From positions 992,001 to 1,056,000 of the forward strand of contig NC_022567.1 of NCBI RefSeq assembly GCF_000478885.1: a stretch of DNA of 64,000 bases, given 5' to 3'. Source of the DNA: Adlercreutzia equolifaciens DSM 19450 (GTDB lineage: Bacteria > Actinomycetota > Coriobacteriia > Coriobacteriales > Eggerthellaceae). The notes under the pieces are model-generated. The model saw only the letters and a list, made by a program, of their open reading frames with translations, made no database searches and was not told the DNA's origin. The position numbers and the translations under genes are program-made. Shown one piece after another: positions 62,040 to 64,000 of the stretch (the stretch's first letter is position 1; every line of letters begins with the position of its first letter).

Positions 62040-62501
62040 GTGGGGCACGCGCAATATGATACTGATGGGTTCGATCAAGCCGCGGCGTCGAAGCCGAGGG
62101 AGCGCGTTGCGGTAAAAGGCTGCATCTTCAAGGACGGCCGCATGCTGTTCCTGTTCAAGCCCGATGCGGCGCGCCGTCTCAGCATCGCGCCCGATCTCGA
62201 GGAGGATCTTCCGGGGGGATGTGTGGAAGCGGGCGAGAGCTGGCAGGAGGCGCTGGTGCGCGAGGTGCGCGAGGAGACCGGTCTGGAGATCGAGGTCGGC
62301 GAGCCCTTCGACGCCTGGACGTTGCGCGCCCCGGGGCGACGGATTCTCGGCGTCGACTTCGTTTGCCGCTGGCGCTCCGGCGACGTGCGCCTGAGCCACG
62401 AGCACGAGTCCTTCGAATGGCTCACCCTGGAAGAAGTGGAGGCGAAGGGCTGGGAGGCGGAGCCCGTCTACCGGAAGGCCTTCGAATTGGTTGAGGCATG
62501 A
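62040..62501 (+). CDS. NUDIX hydrolase
   Basis: 153 residues. NUDIX box G-x5-E-x7-REVREETGLE is complete (GGCVEAGESW then REVREETG). GTG at 62040 follows GAGGAGG. TATGGT at 61995-62000 may be the -10 box. The substrate (nucleoside diphosphate derivative) is unknown. Confidence 0.86.
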   Translation: MGHAQYDTDGFDQAAASKPRERVAVKGCIFKDGRMLFLFKPDAARRLSIAPDLEEDLPGGCVEAGESWQEALVREVREETGLEIEVGEPFDAWTLRAPGRRILGVDFVCRWRSGDVRLSHEHESFEWLTLEEVEAKGWEAEPVYRKAFELVEA

Positions 62502-62692
62502 GGGGGTGCGGACGGTTCCCGATAAGCCCAACAGCCGTTTTCAGAAGTACCGGAAGGCATAGCGGGGCGCATCGTTTCTCGGATGCGTTACACTATGCAG
62601 TTGGCAAAAGCGGGGCGGCTTAGGCGTCGCTCCTTGATGGAATGCGGGGCGGCTTCGGGCCGTCCCGAGACGACAAACTTCGGGAAGCGCTT

Positions 62693-64000
62693 ATGATCCT
62701 GCAAACTGAACATCTTTCGAAATCCTACGGCGGTCGCACGCTGTTCCACGACGTGACGTTCCGCTTGGAAGAGTACGACCGGCTGGCGCTTGTGGGCCCT
62801 AACGGCGCGGGCAAGACGACACTGCTCAACATCATCTCCGGCGAGGACGATCCGGACGAGGGCCGCGTGCTCTTCGCCAAGGGCGCGCGCGTGGGCTATC
62901 TGGAGCAGGAGGCCATCGAGATGGGCGACCTCCCCGTCTTCGAAGAGGTCATCTCGTCGCAAACCGAGGTGCTCGAAGCCGAGCAGCGCCTGCACAAGCT
63001 GGAAGCGGAGCTGGGCGCGAACCCCACCGAAGCGCAGCTGGCGGCCGTGGGCCGGGCGCGGGATGCCTACGAGATGCTCGGCGGCTACTCGTTGGAGTCG
63101 AAGGTGCGAAGCGTGCTGTTCGGCCTCGGCTTCACCGAGCGCGACATGACCCGCTCCACCACCGAGTTTTCCGGCGGTTGGCAGATGCGCATCGCGCTCG
63201 CGAAACTGCTCATCCGCAATCCCGAGGTGCTCTTGCTCGACGAGCCGACGAACCACCTGGACTTGGAATCGGTGAAGTGGCTCGAGGGCTTTCTGCGCGG
63301 GTATGCCGGCACGGTCATCGTCGTCTCCCACGACCGCGCCTTCATGGACAACATGGTCGACCGCGTGGCGGAAATCGACAACGGGGAAGTGAATCTGTAC
63401 AAGGGCAACTACTCGAAGTACCTGGTGGCACGCGAGGAGCGCTTGGAGCGCATCAAGGCAGAGCGTGCGAAATCGTTGGAGGAGATCGCGCACCTGCAAG
63501 CCTTCGTCGACCGCTTCCGCTACAAGGCCACCAAGGCCAAGCAGGCCCAGGAGCGCGAGCGGCGCATCGAGAAGATAAAGGAGACGCTGCCGGTCATCCC
63601 CGAGGAGAAGAAGACGGTGCACTTCAACTTCGTGCAGCCGCCGCGCACGGGAGATGAGGTGGTGCGGGCGCGCGGCCTCGTGAAGCGCTACGGCGACCAC
63701 ACGGTGTACGACGGCATCGACTTCACGATGTACCGCGGCGACAAGGTGGCGCTCGTGGGCCCCAACGGCGCGGGCAAATCCACGCTCTTGAAGATGATCG
63801 CCGGGGTGGAAAAGCCCGACGCCGGCACCATCGACTACGGCGTGAACGTCGATCTCACCTACTACGCCCAGCACCAGCTGGAAGAGCTGCACGCGGGCAA
63901 CACCGTCTTCGAGGAGCTGGATCACGCGGCCCCCGGCTGGTCCATCTCCCAGGTGCGCAGCCTGCTGGGCGCGTTTTTGTTCACGGGGGACGCCGTGGAC
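62693..64000 (+). CDS. ABC-F family ATPase (partial at window end)
   Basis: At least 436 residues; runs off the right edge without a stop. Two ABC cassettes without membrane segments: GPNGAGKTT (residue 35) and GPNGAGKST; signature FSGGWQMRIALAK, Walker B LLLDEPTNHLD and a charged linker (YKATKAKQAQERERRIEK) between cassettes, all typical of ribosome-acting ABC-F proteins. The start ATG at 62693 lies after CGGGAAGCGCTT. Confidence 0.9.
   Translation, partial: MILQTEHLSKSYGGRTLFHDVTFRLEEYDRLALVGPNGAGKTTLLNIISGEDDPDEGRVLFAKGARVGYLEQEAIEMGDLPVFEEVISSQTEVLEAEQRLHKLEAELGANPTEAQLAAVGRARDAYEMLGGYSLESKVRSVLFGLGFTERDMTRSTTEFSGGWQMRIALAKLLIRNPEVLLLDEPTNHLDLESVKWLEGFLRGYAGTVIVVSHDRAFMDNMVDRVAEIDNGEVNLYKGNYSKYLVAREERLERIKAERAKSLEEIAHLQAFVDRFRYKATKAKQAQERERRIEKIKETLPVIPEEKKTVHFNFVQPPRTGDEVVRARGLVKRYGDHTVYDGIDFTMYRGDKVALVGPNGAGKSTLLKMIAGVEKPDAGTIDYGVNVDLTYYAQHQLEELHAGNTVFEELDHAAPGWSISQVRSLLGAFLFTGDAVD

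Overview
This 64 kb window is high-GC bacterial chromosome with compact operons, many one-base or four-base gene overlaps, frequent GTG starts and perfect hairpin terminators. The combination of GatCAB, an arginine deiminase cluster, a four-subunit 2-oxoacid:ferredoxin oxidoreductase, citramalate synthase, NrfA-like multiheme cytochrome lipoproteins and a NYN/OST-HTH protein points to an anaerobic actinobacterium of class Coriobacteriia, most likely family Eggerthellaceae. This placement is inferred from gene content and codon use; no search was run. There is no rRNA, CRISPR array, complete prophage or intact insertion sequence.

Layout. 1-5.0 kb: the F1 part of the ATP synthase operon (atpH-A-G-D-C). 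5.0-7.6 kb: a toxin/AMPylator block (RelB-like antitoxin plus PIN toxin; small ORF plus Fic protein) bracketed by two inverted-repeat elements. 7.9-12.1 kb: dnaE and truA. 12.2-18.5 kb: an Fe-S aldo/keto reductase, an SNF-type symporter, ychF, a second Fic protein and an MFS transporter. 18.6-24.3 kb: a PARG/macro-like protein with an Ala/Glu insertion, a short LarE-like protein, then gatCAB. 24.7-30.1 kb: a PaaK-like CoA ligase, a LysR-type effector domain without HTH, and a four-gene 2-oxoacid:ferredoxin oxidoreductase. 30.2-33.8 kb: a two-component system whose kinase carries a predicted covalent heme motif, divergent from a pentaheme cytochrome lipoprotein. 34-37.5 kb: an accessory region with tRNA-Arg, MntA/HepT, tRNA-Gly, an integrase remnant, an Abi_2-like gene and small unknown genes. 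37.7-41.1 kb: GNAT, cimA and a membrane metallopeptidase-like gene. 41.4-47.8 kb: tRNA-Pro, arcA, ornithine carbamoyltransferase, a YfcC-type transporter and argS. 47.8-52.5 kb: an FMN riboswitch followed by ribD-E-BA-H and a HAD phosphatase. 52.5-64 kb: tRNAs (CAT, His, Lys, Val), a secreted nuclease lipoprotein, tcdA, a NYN/OST-HTH protein, a cation/proton antiporter, trpS, a ClC protein, a NUDIX hydrolase and the start of an ABC-F ATPase.

How the genes fit together. ADI, OTC and the transporter would convert imported arginine to ornithine and carbamoyl phosphate; carbamate kinase, needed to make ATP from it, is not in the window. Reduced ferredoxin from the 2-oxoacid oxidoreductase and the extracytoplasmic heme cytochrome fit an anaerobic, electron-transfer-based metabolism. 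The riboflavin operon has a textbook FMN riboswitch and ends in a HAD protein that could supply the otherwise missing dephosphorylation step.

The most unusual signal is not a gene. Several intergenic regions carry 19-28 bp inverted arms, roughly 87-136 bp apart, built on a shared core (GAAATCTCGAGTTGTWAGCG and variants) with unrelated interiors. Clear members lie near 5.2, 7.4, 17.1, 37.0 and 61.9 kb, with more diverged relatives near 41.3 and 53.9 kb. They repeatedly sit at edges of toxin, Fic or defence genes. They could be a non-autonomous mobile repeat family, invertible regulatory segments, or structured RNA/terminator elements.
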